Below are positions 27,229 to 39,256 of a stretch of 64,000 nucleotides of DNA, piece by piece. Both the position numbers and the translations under genes were made by a program. The number at the start of each line of letters is the position of its first letter. Positions within the stretch are counted from its first letter, which is position 1. The stretch is from Antitrichia curtipendula (Eukaryota > Streptophyta > Bryopsida > Hypnales > Leucodontaceae), in assembly GCA_951230915.1 (NCBI GenBank), contig OX579640.1, positions 24,262,981-24,326,980 on the forward strand, in the 5' to 3' direction. The notes beneath the pieces are model-generated. The model did not search any database and had not been told where the DNA came from. It saw nothing but the letters and a program-made list of their open reading frames with translations.

Positions 27229-29069
27229 TGACCCTTTTGAGGGGATAGTTTCGTTCCAGGTAAGCTTTACATGCAGCATATCTGTGAATGCAGTTTCCTT
27301 CTAAGGACATGCCGAACACCTTTGATCAGCAATTCTAGTTTTACAAGAGAAAGTTGCTGTTTAACTTACTCCACACTCTAAATTCTAATTCCCTTACATC
27401 CACAGAACTCTAAGTTACTTCCCACTGACACCCAAACTCACTCATTAGGAATGCCACCATGGCCCAGGTTAGTAACTTTTGCAGCTTTAATTTTTTTAAT
27501 TTGGAAGTGAACTGAAGCTGCAAGGAATTGTGCTGAAGAAGCCCAGCATGCAGGGCTTCTCTTTTTAACAAAAAATCACACAACAGCAATCAACAACAAC
27601 AAAATTCAAGGGAATATTTGACTATACCTCTTTTTCTCAATGTATGATTAAAAGAAAACCCGCTCCACTGCTAGGAAACCTAGGCAAAACCAACATTGCT
27701 GATTTTGAATGGCATGTGGCACGGACTTCTGGATGGATACATGGTTCCTTCATCCATACTTTGCATGTCTCATCCATCCGTGCACATGGATGTGAACAGC
27801 TTCGTCACTCCATTGCAGACGACGGACGACTTTCTGCGCAGCCCCCCAAACTGAACCCTGAGCGAGTGTCCCGTCTGAACAGGATTTCAGAAAGTGGCGG
27901 GCTTGTTTGGATGTTTGTGGTGTGGTTTTTGTAGGTGCCTGTCCGTCCCCACCCACATTCCCTGCGGCATTCATCAGCTCTCATTGGGCAATGAGCACTC
28001 AGTCTACTGTAGTTGGTGCCTTGTACTAGCGTGGAGGCTACAGACGCTTCCATGCGAAGGAATAGTGATCTCAAGTGAAAAAAGATGCCGTAAGTCGTCA
28101 TCGTCAGTCCAAAACCCTCCTCACATGCTTGCTCCTCAAGAAACGTGTGTGTAGCTAGACCAGACCATGTACACGACGACTACTTACTGTACCTTACTTA
28201 CCTTCTTACTTGCGTAGCTTGCATCTGAAGTTGGAAAAAAGATTGCCCAAAGATTCCACACCAAACTACCAACTAACGGCCAAAAACTGCACCTCCCTGG
28301 AAAAAAAAAGCATATTCCCCTCCCTCCCTCCAAGATCCGGCACCCACATGGACAATGCTGCAAGACATGCTAAAACATCTGCATTCATCCGGCCACACAA
28401 AGAGTTTCCAACTGACTTTCCCGACGCATTTCTAGGCTTTTCATATCGACGAGTCTCTGCGCAACCCAGGATCGACTGAAAATCAATTCGGTTCTGATCA
28501 TCATCTGCCCTGGCTGCCCTGAGCGGCCTCGGCCTCGTCCGGAGAGAGTTTCCTCAGTTGATTCCGCTCAGCACTTTTTCCTCATGAGAATCGATTCGAT
28601 TCGATTCGTGGATGGCGCAGGCAAGCAGTGACATTCACTGCATCCCTGTAGCACCACTGCAGACAAGTGGTGGGAGAGGTGCAAGTCAACTGAATAGTGA
28701 GGAGGAGATACTGTACAGTACTGTACTGCGAGAAGGGCCAGGATATTTTCCAGGCTTTGAGGACCCATGAACTTGCTCATGCTGTGGTACCTAATGGCTG
28801 GAGCACGAATTGCTCAACAGGGACATGGAGTCTAACAGCAAAAAGCCTACTAGCGGAGCATCAAACGTAATCAATCAATCCCAAGGTGCATAGTAAGACA
28901 CAAATCGTAAGGATTGGGTGGTTGGATTTGAGCTGGCCATTACAAGTAGGCAGTAGCATAACAAGACAGCCGGCAGTGCCATGTACTGAATTGTCTTTCC
29001 ACAGACTCGGGCGCACCTGGGTACAGCATATGCCTAAGCCAGCACTACGAGATCATTAGATCTGGCGTA
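27229..29069. other. mixed-composition spacer, no gene supported
   Basis: 27640-29060 is clearly richer in G+C than its surroundings and has several short overlapping open frames (for example 27644-27934 and 28210-28479) that match no known family and conflict with each other. It includes a small ATTCG-type microsatellite at 28590-28608. It could be an old regulatory or transcribed non-coding region or a degraded gene. Confidence 0.4.
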
Positions 29070-29736
29070 GGAGGTCCATGAAGCGCGCGCGCGTCGCGGG
29101 CTCCAAAAGCGTACGCAGAGGCAGTCTGCACTGTTTGGTTGAATCTCATTGCACCAGTAATGTGCAAACGGTGTACATTTCAGGAGCTGGACGCTTTTAG
29201 TGACCACTACGTTTCCATTTCAAAAATTCATAACTAATTCCACACAAAGCTCCGAAAAGTATGAAACAGCGTTGTAGTGTGCAAATAGTGTAAACTTCAA
29301 AGAAGTGGATGCTTTTAGTGACCATTACGTTTCCACTTCAAAAATTCATTATTAATTCCTCAAAGCTCCAAAAAGTGTGAAACAACATTAATAGCAATGT
29401 GCAAATAGTGTAAACTTCAAAGAAGTGGATGCTTTTAGTGGCCATTACGTTTCCACTTCAAAAACTCAGTACTAATTCCTCAAAGCTCCAAAAAATGTGA
29501 AACAACGTAGCAATGTGCAAATAGTGTACATTTCAAAAGGATGGATGCTTTTAGTGACCACTACGTTTCCACTATAAAAATTCATTACTAATTCCACAAT
29601 GCTACAAAAAATGTGAAACAACTTCAGGTCTCTTTGAAGAAAAATTTATTGAAAAATTCATTCCAAATTCCAAGAGGCCTAACCTCCCCAAATTAATTTT
29701 CAGCTCTTAAATGAGCGCTTTCAGTTATGGACCTCC
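29070..29736. mobile_element. TA-flanked element with GGAGGTCCAT ends and internal tandem repeats
   Basis: Ends GGAGGTCCATGA and ATGGACCTCC are inverted repeats flanked by TA (29068-29069, 29737-29738). Inside are four tandem units of 116-120 bp. The right end, AGCTCTTAAATGAGCGCTTT, is related to the left end of a similar fragment at 60603. A Tc1/mariner-type affiliation is inferred from the TA flank only. Confidence 0.75.
29161..29625. repeat. tandem repeat, four units of about 118 bp
   Basis: Units start at 29161, 29278, 29398 and 29514. Each contains TGTGCAAATAGTGTAAACTT, GATGCTTTTAGTGACCA, TACGTTTCCACTTCAAAAA, then CTAATTCC, CAAAGCTCCAAAAA and GTGAAACAAC. A single diverged unit occurs at about 4575-4700 and part of one at about 27060. 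Confidence 0.92.
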
Positions 29737-29738
29737 TA

Positions 29739-31299
29739 CCTTTAAATCATTAACGAAAACCAACCCCACACTAACTCTCAGCCCTGACTCTCAGCCCTGA
29801 CATGTAGGACTGCTCACCTGAGAGGGTATTGGAGAATGATGAAACAAGGCCAGGTGTACGGAAATGTCATTAAGGAGAACTGCACTAAAACTGTCCAATA
29901 AGGCAATTGCATCCGAGTCAAAGTAATAATGAGTCCAACTAATGATGAGTCAAATAATCAGAGATCACTTTTAAACTTGAAGCCATTTAAAATCATAAAA
30001 TTTGAAAATAAAAATAAGAAAAGTCTTGAGAATTTTTCAACTTTTTTATAATTTTTGAAATCATGAATTGAAGAAACTCTAAAGTGTCATATTAGGTGCA
30101 TCTTTGAATGGGCTTCAAAAGACTCAAAATCATTTGTTTTATTTCATAGCCATGCTGAGCCATGTCTACAAGTTGAAGACATTCCACAATGATAACTGCA
30201 GTAGTTTAATATCACAAAGGTAACACTTCCAGAGTTCCCTACATGAGATAATTGGAGGGAGGAACACTCCTACATAGTTCTACCTTTACCAAATCCAACC
30301 GATTTGGCTGGAATACAACAAGACTTCCATGACTCCTTGGCACGATCAAGACATGATATTCAGAGCACGAATTCGGAAGACAAGATGTGGAAACTGGTAT
30401 TTTACTTCACCATTCACAAGGAGTTGGCAGTCAAGAATCAATCACACCTACTTACAGATGTGCAGCAACCCAGCTATTTTTTCAGATGGTTCAGCCTTCT
30501 TCTTCTTTGTGGCTTGGCTAATCGATTTACAAACTAATCTGCTTTCAGCAATCAATGTCTGAAGTCCATATAGAATATCCTGATCTGCACGAAGTATCTT
30601 TACAGCATAACAATAAGAATAATTTGCAGAACCTAGCAAGTCAATGCCCTCCGCATCGACTTCGTCGTTACCTTGGCCTTGTACACAACACCCACCTACT
30701 ACTACTATCCATCAAATTAAGCATGACGGATCAATCAATCGTCTACACGTACCTTCTAATGATATACCTACATACCTCAGAAAATCTTACATGTAATGGT
30801 GGCAGCTCAGCAGGGAAATGAATCAGAAAATGGCCGCATGCATGGCGCTGCTGTTGCTGATAATTACAGGAAGCAACAAACAAGCAACCAGAGCCACCCT
30901 GAAAACATCAACTCCGACTTGTCTTGACAAGCAAGCTCTTGGTGTCCGAGTTCAAAAATATACATTCTGGCCTTTTGCTTGAAACTGAAAAGAGGTTGGG
31001 AAAGGGGACGGGGATGGGGAAGGGAAGGGAGGAGGGATGTAGGGCAGCCAATCCGCAAGCAAAGCGCCAGAATGATACTCCCATCGTCATTCATTCAACC
31101 CAAAATTTGACGTTGATATTCTCCAGCAAACATGGTGTGGATGCTGTTGTCGTTCTTGCTGCCGGCTGCCCAGTCCCGCAATGTACACAGCCCATGTACA
31201 CAGCACACAATCAACACGGGTGGCGAACCAAACCACGGGGCGTATCGTAACTTACATTATGTTGAATAAGGTCTCCCGGGAGGAATTAGGGTTCGAAGC
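29739..31299. other. downstream flank of the minus-strand NAC gene
   Basis: The part next to 31299 should contain the NAC 3' UTR. No polyadenylation signal was assigned and no separate gene is supported. 30950-31250 is G/A-rich and holds short overlapping frames without family resemblance. Confidence 0.45.
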
Positions 31300-32959
31300 T
31301 CAGTAAGCCCATCCAAGCTCCTGCAGCCCATCAATGGGGCCACCCATCTCCGGCAAGCTCGAGAAGCCACGCAGGCGGTGAAACAGACGCACTTGCTGAT
31401 CATCCCCAAACGCGCCGTCCGTCATACAAGACGTCGACTGGCCGCCTGCGCCACCACTGTCACCCGTCACGCTTGGCATCAGTTGACTCTCGCAAGGATA
31501 CTCTGGGTAGAGTGCATTGTCGGCTCCCGGCCAAGCATAGTCCAAGTTCAAACGCTGGGAGCTTTGGGCTTCGTCCTCGCCCCCCTCGCACAAAAAGGGC
31601 TCCACCTTCGTAGCGCGCATGCGACGATCGAATGCCTTCACGGGCGTCACGGGACCGAGCGTCGTCGTCATCATGGGCTGCGGGAAACGCAGATTCATGG
31701 CAGCCATGTTGGTGTTGTAAAAGGAGTCCATAGCCGAGGTGGCCATGGCGACAGTTGGAGTAATGCTGGTGTTCCCCAGCTTGGAATCCGCCACTTGCAC
31801 CCACGTCACGTCCTGGGCTAACGACGCCTCACGAAAACTGTCGTTGCAATTGTAGCAAGACTCATTGCCCGTGCAAGTGTCGCAGTCGCCGTCGTCCGTC
31901 ACAGTCGGATTAGGCGAGCTGTCGTGGTGACCTGGAAGGGCGGAATGCGAGTCCGTGAGCTGGTAGGGGAGGTCCGCGTACATGAAGAGCTTCCTGTTGC
32001 CGGCGATCTTCTGGAAGACGCGGCACACCACCCACTCGTCATTCTGCAAATCAGACACCAATCGCTTTCGATCTCAGTTCAATGCTTGGACAGCATCGTA
32101 GCGCATCCCAGCAAGGACATAATAGTCCATTTCTTTGATCAGACCGACGTAGTGAATCCGTCAAGAAAACCAATCAAGGGCGTTCAAGATGCAATTGGAA
32201 TGTAGGCAGGATGACAAACCTTGGATCGGTGAGTTTGATGGCCGTTGAAGTGGCTGGAGGCATCAGTCTCCAGGCGATACTCATGCATAATCCAGTTGGT
32301 CTTCTCGCCGCGCGGAGCGCGTCCCCGATAGAACACGAGCGTCTTCTTCATGCCCACCAGAGTGTGCGTGCCGGAATTCATCACGTCGCGATCCTTGCCC
32401 GTGGCTTTCCAATAGCCTTTCTCCGTGGCACGATTGGTGCGCATTCCAGTGGGGTACTTGCGATCGCGCAGGCTGAAAAAGTACCATTCCTTCTCCCCCA
32501 CCTTCGCTCTCTCTGAAACACATCCAACCCAGAGCCGCCTCAAAACAGAGGCCCAGAAAAGAAAGAAATGCAAACCACCGTCAATTCATTACACTCTCAT
32601 GGAGATCATCAGCATGTCTAGCTAGGACGGAGAAGATCGTTACCTGGAAGATCCCACGGCTCGCATTTGTTGAGGTCTACTTCGCCAATGGCCCGCACTT
32701 CGAAGCGGGGGTTGCTGATCTTGCGGGTCAGGTAGTAGCTCACAAGCTCCTCGTCGGTGGGGTGGAAGCGGAACCCTGGTGGAAGCTCCACACTGCAATC
32801 CTGCTGCTGGTTCAGCTGGTCCTGCTGGTTCTGCAGCATCCCCATGCCGGCTTTGTTGCCGTTACACATGCTGGCCATGCAAGTGTTTCTACAGGCACGG
32901 TTCTCGAAATTCACGTGATGACCTTCGCTGGAGATCAAGCGAGACGACAGGCTATTCAA
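31300..32959 (-). CDS. NAC-domain transcription factor, NAM/CUC type, 3 exons
   Basis: Predicted 450-aa protein. Exons on the minus strand: 32959-32644, 32512-32220, 32043-31300; the sum is 1353 nt, phases agree and introns are GT-AG. The NAC domain spans about residues 59-215: [19 protein letters not shown] (A), [20 protein letters not shown] with [20 protein letters not shown] (C), [20 protein letters not shown] with WIMHEYRL (D), [12 protein letters not shown] (E). [24 protein letters not shown] is characteristic of the NAM/CUC subfamily, which sets organ boundaries and meristems in flowering plants; its role in this organism is unknown. Introns are at the two NAC-conserved positions. The 58-residue N-terminal extension has a Gln/Asn-rich stretch, and later in-frame Met codons (28, 31, 39, 41) are possible starts. 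The C-terminus is acidic and Ser/Asp-rich, ending [20 protein letters not shown]. It converges with the NAC gene at 12.4 kb. Confidence 0.95.
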
Positions 32960-34930
32960 GGGTCTCTCGCTAAATTGGTCAGATCAGTAATTGACACTCT
33001 TCGGGCTCGTAAAAGGCGGTGGCAACTTTGAGCGGTGCTCCGATCAACGTAGCAAGAGGGGATCCCGAGCGAAGTGGCGCGGGGCTGACGCAGAAGATGT
33101 GGGACTTTGGTGTGAGCAGGGTAATCGCATGTGCATGATCAAGTACGGAAATCGACAGTCGGATCCGCAAGGACCACGGGAGTAGCAGTACTCCAAACTC
33201 CGAGAGAATCTCTGGTCACAACTCAAAACTGGACGTTGCAGGAGGAAAATGAAGAGAGTGTCACGAGCACAGCGCCACTCGGAGCAAGCAAACTTACTGA
33301 GCGGACGATGTTCTTAAGGCACCAGAAAAGCGGCCCGGATCAGCCACCGAAACAGCAGGAACAAACGGAGAATTGAAATTAGCGGTTGTGGGAGTTCGGC
33401 ATAGAAGCGTGCGCAGCCGCAAGGCTTGAAAATTGTGACTTGTCACCGGTAACGTCCCAGAGATTTGAAGAGAGAAGATGAGCACAGCGAAAGAGGACTC
33501 CCCGGGGTTGTTTACTAGTTAGATCATTCACCACAACGGGATCGTGACTCTTCGACGAGAGTACCAGCAGCGACAGCTTCTACTTCTTCTCAGCTTCCGA
33601 CGGCGAGGAAGGCAGAACGTCTCACGGAGATGGTGACCGAATTTCGGATTGTGGGACTGGCGCATAGAATATCGAAGATCATGCGGAAGTCTAACTCGCA
33701 TATCAAGCGTCTCGACTCTCGCAACAACTCCTTCAGATTCTTCACGACGAGTCCGCAGATCACGGAAAATCAGTAATTCCTGCAACAACGACACCAACAA
33801 CACCCAGTCAGCGCAAATTGTAGAGCTCTCAACAACCATCCAGGTGCACATCCTTGGACCTACACCACGACCCCACTCTACAACCGCTTTCAACCAACCC
33901 CAAGGAATCAAATGGGAGTCACGTAACGCCACGTCCGACCAACCCAGAAGGTCCACGACTTGCATGCCCACCCGCACAGCAAAAACACAGACGCAATCTC
34001 AACACCATTCACGAGCTCACGCCACTCAATTCCCCGACGACCCTCAACGCCACAGATCAAAAAAAAAACTCAAAATCTTTCCCAAGAGCGACCCGCACCC
34101 CCCCCCCAACGACGATCCATGCCACCCGATCGACCCAATCTCAGTCAACGTCGCACCAAGAACGACACACAAGGAGTCTCACCACAACTGGACCTACGAG
34201 TCAACCACACGGCACCGTTCCCAAACAATCTCACCACTAGTACACCAATTGGTGTCCCCGAGCTACTCCAGACACACAATCGGGATACACTCATGCCTGA
34301 ATCTGCCAATGGGACCGAACGTACTCACCAGAGCAAGCAACTAGTAACGCGAGCAGGCATGAGACTTGAGGTTCGAGGAGGGAGCAGAAGGCAACGGTGT
34401 CACAGGATGTGTAACACAAGTGGTGTCCAGCCAGGAACACAAAAACAGCAACGAGACAAGCAAACCTCGCAGGATTGGGAAAAAACCAGAAGTGCCGTGG
34501 CGTTCTGGGAGTTCTATGGGCGTAGTATGGGTGCGAGAGAGTCGGACAGTGCGTGACAAAACCCTTGGAGTGCGACCCTCGCTGGGGTTTTGAAGGGGAA
34601 ATTTATTCGGGCCGGGTCAGGCAGGCTGCGCTGGTCAATGCCCCCACCTCCACCCCTACCCCGCCTACTGCCCCTGCTGCTGCCCGCCCGAACCCCGAAG
34701 CACGCCGGTGCCTGGCGGCTCGAGCTCCCGTTCGGAGCTCCTTCCGCTCGTGCTGACGTCACCGGCGAGAACTGGAGCCGGGCCCGCGCTAGGAGAGCCC
34801 CCACGGCCCGTTCGATGGGACGGGCCGAGGAAGAGTGAAAGGCTGATGCGGACGTTGGTGACTCGGCATGATGGTAAAAACGTCGTGCGCCAACTGCATC
34901 ATGCACGCACCATTCCCTTTTTTTTTCTTT
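32960..34930 (-). promoter_or_regulatory. C/G-rich upstream and probable 5' leader region of the minus-strand NAC gene
   Basis: Immediately upstream of the NAC start and unlike the AT-rich surroundings. On the plus strand 33790-34330 is extremely C/A-rich, which leaves several overlapping frames open (the longest 231 aa at 33649-34344), without any family resemblance. I read it as promoter and long 5' leader; NAM/CUC genes often have long regulatory upstream regions. The transcription start was not located. The right limit is a T-rich run at about 34918-34940. Confidence 0.5.
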
Positions 34931-35540
34931 TTTTTTTCCCCTTCTAACACCCCAAACCTAAGTGCTTGTTTATAAGCTTTGCTTTTGAAAATTTATAATG
35001 AATAATGGAAAGGTTTTTAACATATCTATAAAGGAGAAAAGATATTTAGGAGTTTTTATAGTACTTTGAAAATTTATAGTGAACAATGGAAAGTTTTATA
35101 TACAACATTTGTTATCCTTTTCTTTCTATTGATGCATTTCATGATTTTTTCATGTAATTCACAAAAGTTAAGCTACTTATTATCTTTTGGATAAGCACAC
35201 TTTTAAAAAAAAATGTTTGATTTCATTTTAGTAGAGACCTTCCAACAACTAATGAATATTGTCATATATTTATTTTTTTAGTTCCTTATGTTGATATGAC
35301 ATATATCAAATCTACCTCTTTTTGAGAGCAATTAGTCTAAATTCATATTAATAATATTGTATACTTTAATTAATATAGTATTTATTTTACTTTTTGTATG
35401 TATGACATTAATTTTCCAAAGTGAAAGTATCTATAATTATTTTGGGATTGAAATATTATTATGTTACTAATTTTCACTCAAATTTTCATGAGAATTATAA
35501 ATCATTTTCTTGTGGAGCAAACTAATTTCTCTAGCAAATT
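34931..35540. other. AT-rich spacer
   Basis: Contains two near-copies of GAAAATTTATARTGAAYAATG (34986 and 35070) but no other recognisable structure or gene. Confidence 0.4.
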
Positions 35541-35544
35541 TTTA

Positions 35545-35999
35545 CCCTAAGAATCGCCTCTCTGTACTAAGAGACTCTTCACAGGGCTTGGAGTTTGGAA
35601 CTCTTAAAATAAAAATTACCAAAATAAATGTATATATATAGGGACAACTTTGCACAACTTCATCACCCCAAGAAACCCTCTTGGTATAGAGAGATCTTTT
35701 TAGGGGTATGGGATTTGGAATAAAAATAAAAAAATAAAATTATGTGACTTCACTACCCCAAGAAAACCCTCTCAATATCGAGAGCCCCCTTACAAAGTTT
35801 GCAGTTTGGAACTCTCCAAAAAAAAAGATTAATTAAATTAAATTAAAAAATTTGAAATTTTATTTTATTTTTCCATGACTTTGTCACCCTCTTTGGGGTT
35901 TGAAACTCTAAAAATATTTAAAAATAAAATAAAGTTGGTGCGTGAATGTGTGTGGCAACTTGATCACCCCAGAAAATCCATCTTTGAGGGTTTGGGGGA
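35545..35999 (-). repeat. inverted, diverged copies of the satellite-like repeat
   Basis: The text reads ACTTCATCACCCCAAGAAAC, CCTCTTGGTATAGAGAG and AGGGGTATGGGATTTGGAA, the reverse complement of the GGGGTCAC...AAGTTG and GAGAGGGGTTTCTTGG units at 21.4-23.5 kb. About four units with spacing near 100 bp. Confidence 0.75.
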
Positions 36000-36003
36000 T
36001 TAA

Positions 36004-36477
36004 CCCCTAAAAGCCCAAGGGGTTTGGACAAAATACAAATGTGTTATAAAATATAAGTTCTAAAACTTTTTTGAAGTTTGCATCAAAGAAGATAATGTGA
36101 AGCATGAAAAGTAGAAAGCATTCGTACGGTCAAAATTATAAAATTATTTTTAGATTTTTTTTAAATGAATTTTGAAGATATAACTTCAAGAATTCACCAA
36201 AAATACAATTTCTATTTTTAGCATTTGAATTTTTTTTTTTATTGGTCAAAATTATGGTTTCTATTGATTTGTGAAAAAATGCATGAAATCTAGTAATGAG
36301 AACACCAATACTTTCCCCATATAGTAAGTTTTTCAACACTAGGCAAATCTAGACACTTTGTGCTATTTCTCTTATAGTTTTTGTTTGACCATAGCGATCT
36401 GGGTTTTGAGTATAAACATTGATAGACAACCCAATCTTTTGAAGCGACCATAAAATGGTCGCTTGAGCGCTTAGGGG
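36004..36477. mobile_element. TTAA-flanked short MITE with CCCCTAA ends
   Basis: TTAA at 36000-36003 and 36478-36481 enclose CCCCTAAAAGCCCAAGGGG and GAGCGCTTAGGGG. Next to the right end lies the palindrome AAGCGACC...GGTCGCTT (36441-36463). Length 474 bp, interior unlike the 950-bp group. Its left end lies against the satellite array. Confidence 0.72.
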
Positions 36478-36481
36478 TTAA

Positions 36482-39001
36482 GATACTCTAAAAAATTGTG
36501 CGCGCTTTGAGATGGTGCCTACTACATGAGCCTGCCATCAATAGTACAAAGTATTTGGTTTTCCTTTAAATCCCTTTAAAAGCTTGATTCTGATTAAATA
36601 TTTTCACAAGAAGGAAAAAAATAGGGCTCGAGGTGGATTAAAATTGTCACCCGCTAGCATGCCAAGCCAAGCAAAGTGTGTGTGTTGGCATGGTCCTACG
36701 GTCATAGGTCCACAATCATAGGGCTGAAATTTTACTAGTAATAGAATTTTGAAATGTCTCTATTTTTCTCTTTGTTGGCCTCAAAAATTTCAAGTTCTTT
36801 TTTGTTGATATTCTAGGCTTACAAAGCATATGTTCACAGCTCTTAAGCTCACATTTTAGGCTCACAAACTAGAATTCTTGTTATCTAAGCCACACTATCT
36901 ACAATTAGTGCAAGATTGTAATATTAGTATATTGTACTATTTTCACCATTGGAAGGGGCAATAATACTCATTTTGTAGATGTTACTATTTGCGTGCCCTC
37001 ATCATTGGGATGTATTATTGTACCTTTAAGACAAAAATTGATGATGAAATTATGAATCTCTCTTTATATTATTAAATTTGCACCTATATTTGGATGCATT
37101 TCTAAAAACAATACATGATTTTATAGATTAACAAACCAAATGTTTATAATTATATTCATTCTTCCTACCATCAAGACTAATTTGAAAAATTTTAACTTTT
37201 GAAGAAGCATAGGTAGTTAGAAATGATTGACTTTCACAAAAAAATATTCATTATTTTCTTATTTTTGCAAGATATGCAAACTCAACAAACTTGGTTTGGA
37301 TATATATTCAACTCTCTATTAAAGTCGTCTCATTGTGATTCTTCTAAGTGCTTAAACGTGTCACAAAAATAAGAATTTGATTATCAAAAGTGTCTTAATT
37401 TACAACCTTGAAGTGCAACTTTTATGAACGGCATTAGACCTAGAAATAGAGTAATCTCCCTCTACCTTATAGTATGTTGGTGTAATTGAAGTGCTACAAC
37501 TACACTAATTTGTTTTATTAGTGAGGGTGCAAAATTAGTGTCACTACAAAATCTTATATTTGTGTAAAGTGGTACAATACAGTAATACTTTAGCCTACAC
37601 AAATAGTGAAACTTTGGTAAATTAGTGTCAAATACACTAATAGAGCAAATCCATGTGCCCCTTTTCTGAATGCGTCTTTTAGTTCCATATACCATAAGGA
37701 TGCCACTGGGATTCCTCTCCAATGTATCGATGATGAACATTTTAAGATGGGAATGCTTTTGGAAGCCCACTTTTATAGTCCCAAATTGTCGACTTCAAAA
37801 ATCTATAAGTAATTCCACGAGACTTCGAAAATTGCACAATGAAAGTGGGTTATATACTAAGTCAATTTGTCTTTCATAGAAATTTCATTGAAAGACAAGA
37901 AACTAGCTGTGGTTGTGGGTTTGATATTTGGCAGCGACAAGTTCTTTACCTTGTGTGAGATCAGCCTCTCATCTTGACGGAAGCCCTTGCAATGTGTTTC
38001 CTCATTGACACGCTTGTGTCGAAAAAAACAAAACAAAACATGAAACTAACAGGTGGATGCTTCTCAAACACCCGTCTTCCGATGGAGGGTAGAGTGAGGG
38101 CCAACTTACATGTGAGCCCGGTGGGCAAAGAAAGCAACTAAAAGACAAGAACAGTGCTACTGATGATTGATAAGTGTAGAAGTAGGAGAGAGAGTTCCAC
38201 CAATATCAATGTATTAGACACTATAGAAGGAGCATAAAAATGATTTCTATATTTCAACCCTCTTGACTCCTCCCAACCACCCACCCATACATGTAAGGGT
38301 GAGCGGCCGGGGGGGGGGATCCCGCCCATTGTAGTTTTGGAGCCATGAGTTGTGCGGAAATTTGGCATGTTGGTGATGGCAGCTGCAGGTCAACTTGGCT
38401 GCTCATGATGAGCTGGTATGGGGTCTTGCTATATGAGTCATCACATTCCAACCGCAGGTCTAAATGGCTAACTGGCTTCCCAACCCTGGGTTGACTCTCG
38501 GGTGCTCCCACTCAAGGCAATTCCCATATTTAGGGTTGCCCATTTGCGGAGTCCATTTGGCCGTAAATTAAACATTTTGGACATGGGTTTATCCAGATGT
38601 ACACGTGGTTCAAGACAATGGTCTCCATGTTTGTCAAACTATTACTCAGGACGTTAAGTTATGTGAGTGTAGCAGACTTGACCATGGTTTGTTTCGGTAA
38701 ATCCAACATGGAAAAATAAAATTCAAACTTTGGGCCTATCAGTGGAGAGGAGATTTCAGTTTCTTGGTACCGTACATTACTACCCCAAAGATGCTTCTGT
38801 TGTGGAGAATGATCTATGAAATTCACTATGAGTTTCTAATTAACTCTTGAGGGACGCAACCCCATGATTGAGGTAGTCACCCAAATGCTTTAATTATTGG
38901 ATCAATAGGTGCATTCTTTGTTTCTAAATGGGAACAATGAAGTCATCCATTGGATACTTTTAGATCCTTGAAGTCTTTCAAGGTTTAAGTTTGGGTGTAG
39001 T
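36482..39001. other. AT-rich spacer with a few patches of higher complexity, no gene
   Basis: 37480-37660 repeats TTAGTGT/ACACTAAT words similar to those in the 55.7 kb element, possibly a degraded relative. 38000-38800 is more GC-rich, with a run of G at 38312-38320, but offers no supported reading frame. Confidence 0.4.
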
Positions 39002-39037
39002 TTAATCCCCAAAGTCTAAAGCCGTTTTTATGATTAA

Positions 39038-39252
39038 CCCTTAAACGACGGGCTCATAATCGTGGAAATCATCTCTTTTGACACCTTGTGAATTGTTGGA
39101 TTAAAATAATGCCAAAAGCACTCATTGGAAGTCAAGCTACTGTAGATGATCTTTCCTTTTCCCGCAAAATTTGGAGGATGATTAGTTGCACTTTTGTCCT
39201 ACACAGGAGATTCTCTTGTCATTCATCAGCCGCAAAACGTCCGCCTTGACGT
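39038..39252 (+). mobile_element. TTAA-ended element, type B
   Basis: Begins after TTAA (39034-39037) as CCCTTAAACGACGGGCTC, ends ...CGTCCGCCTTGACGT before TTAA 39253-39256, which it shares with the next element. Same sequence as the right part of 26361-26736 in reverse and as the outer parts of 55629-56390. About 215 bp. Confidence 0.65.
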
Positions 39253-39256
39253 TTAA

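Noticed and set aside
31378..31821. Plus-strand 147-aa frame and a 114-aa minus frame within the NAC C-terminal exon
   Set aside because: Shadow frames of the real NAC exon 31300-32043.
33649..34556. Three overlapping plus-strand reading frames of 128-231 aa
   Set aside because: The stretch is extremely C/A-rich so stops are rare in all frames. Composition is low-complexity, there is no known domain, and it lies directly upstream of the minus-strand NAC gene.
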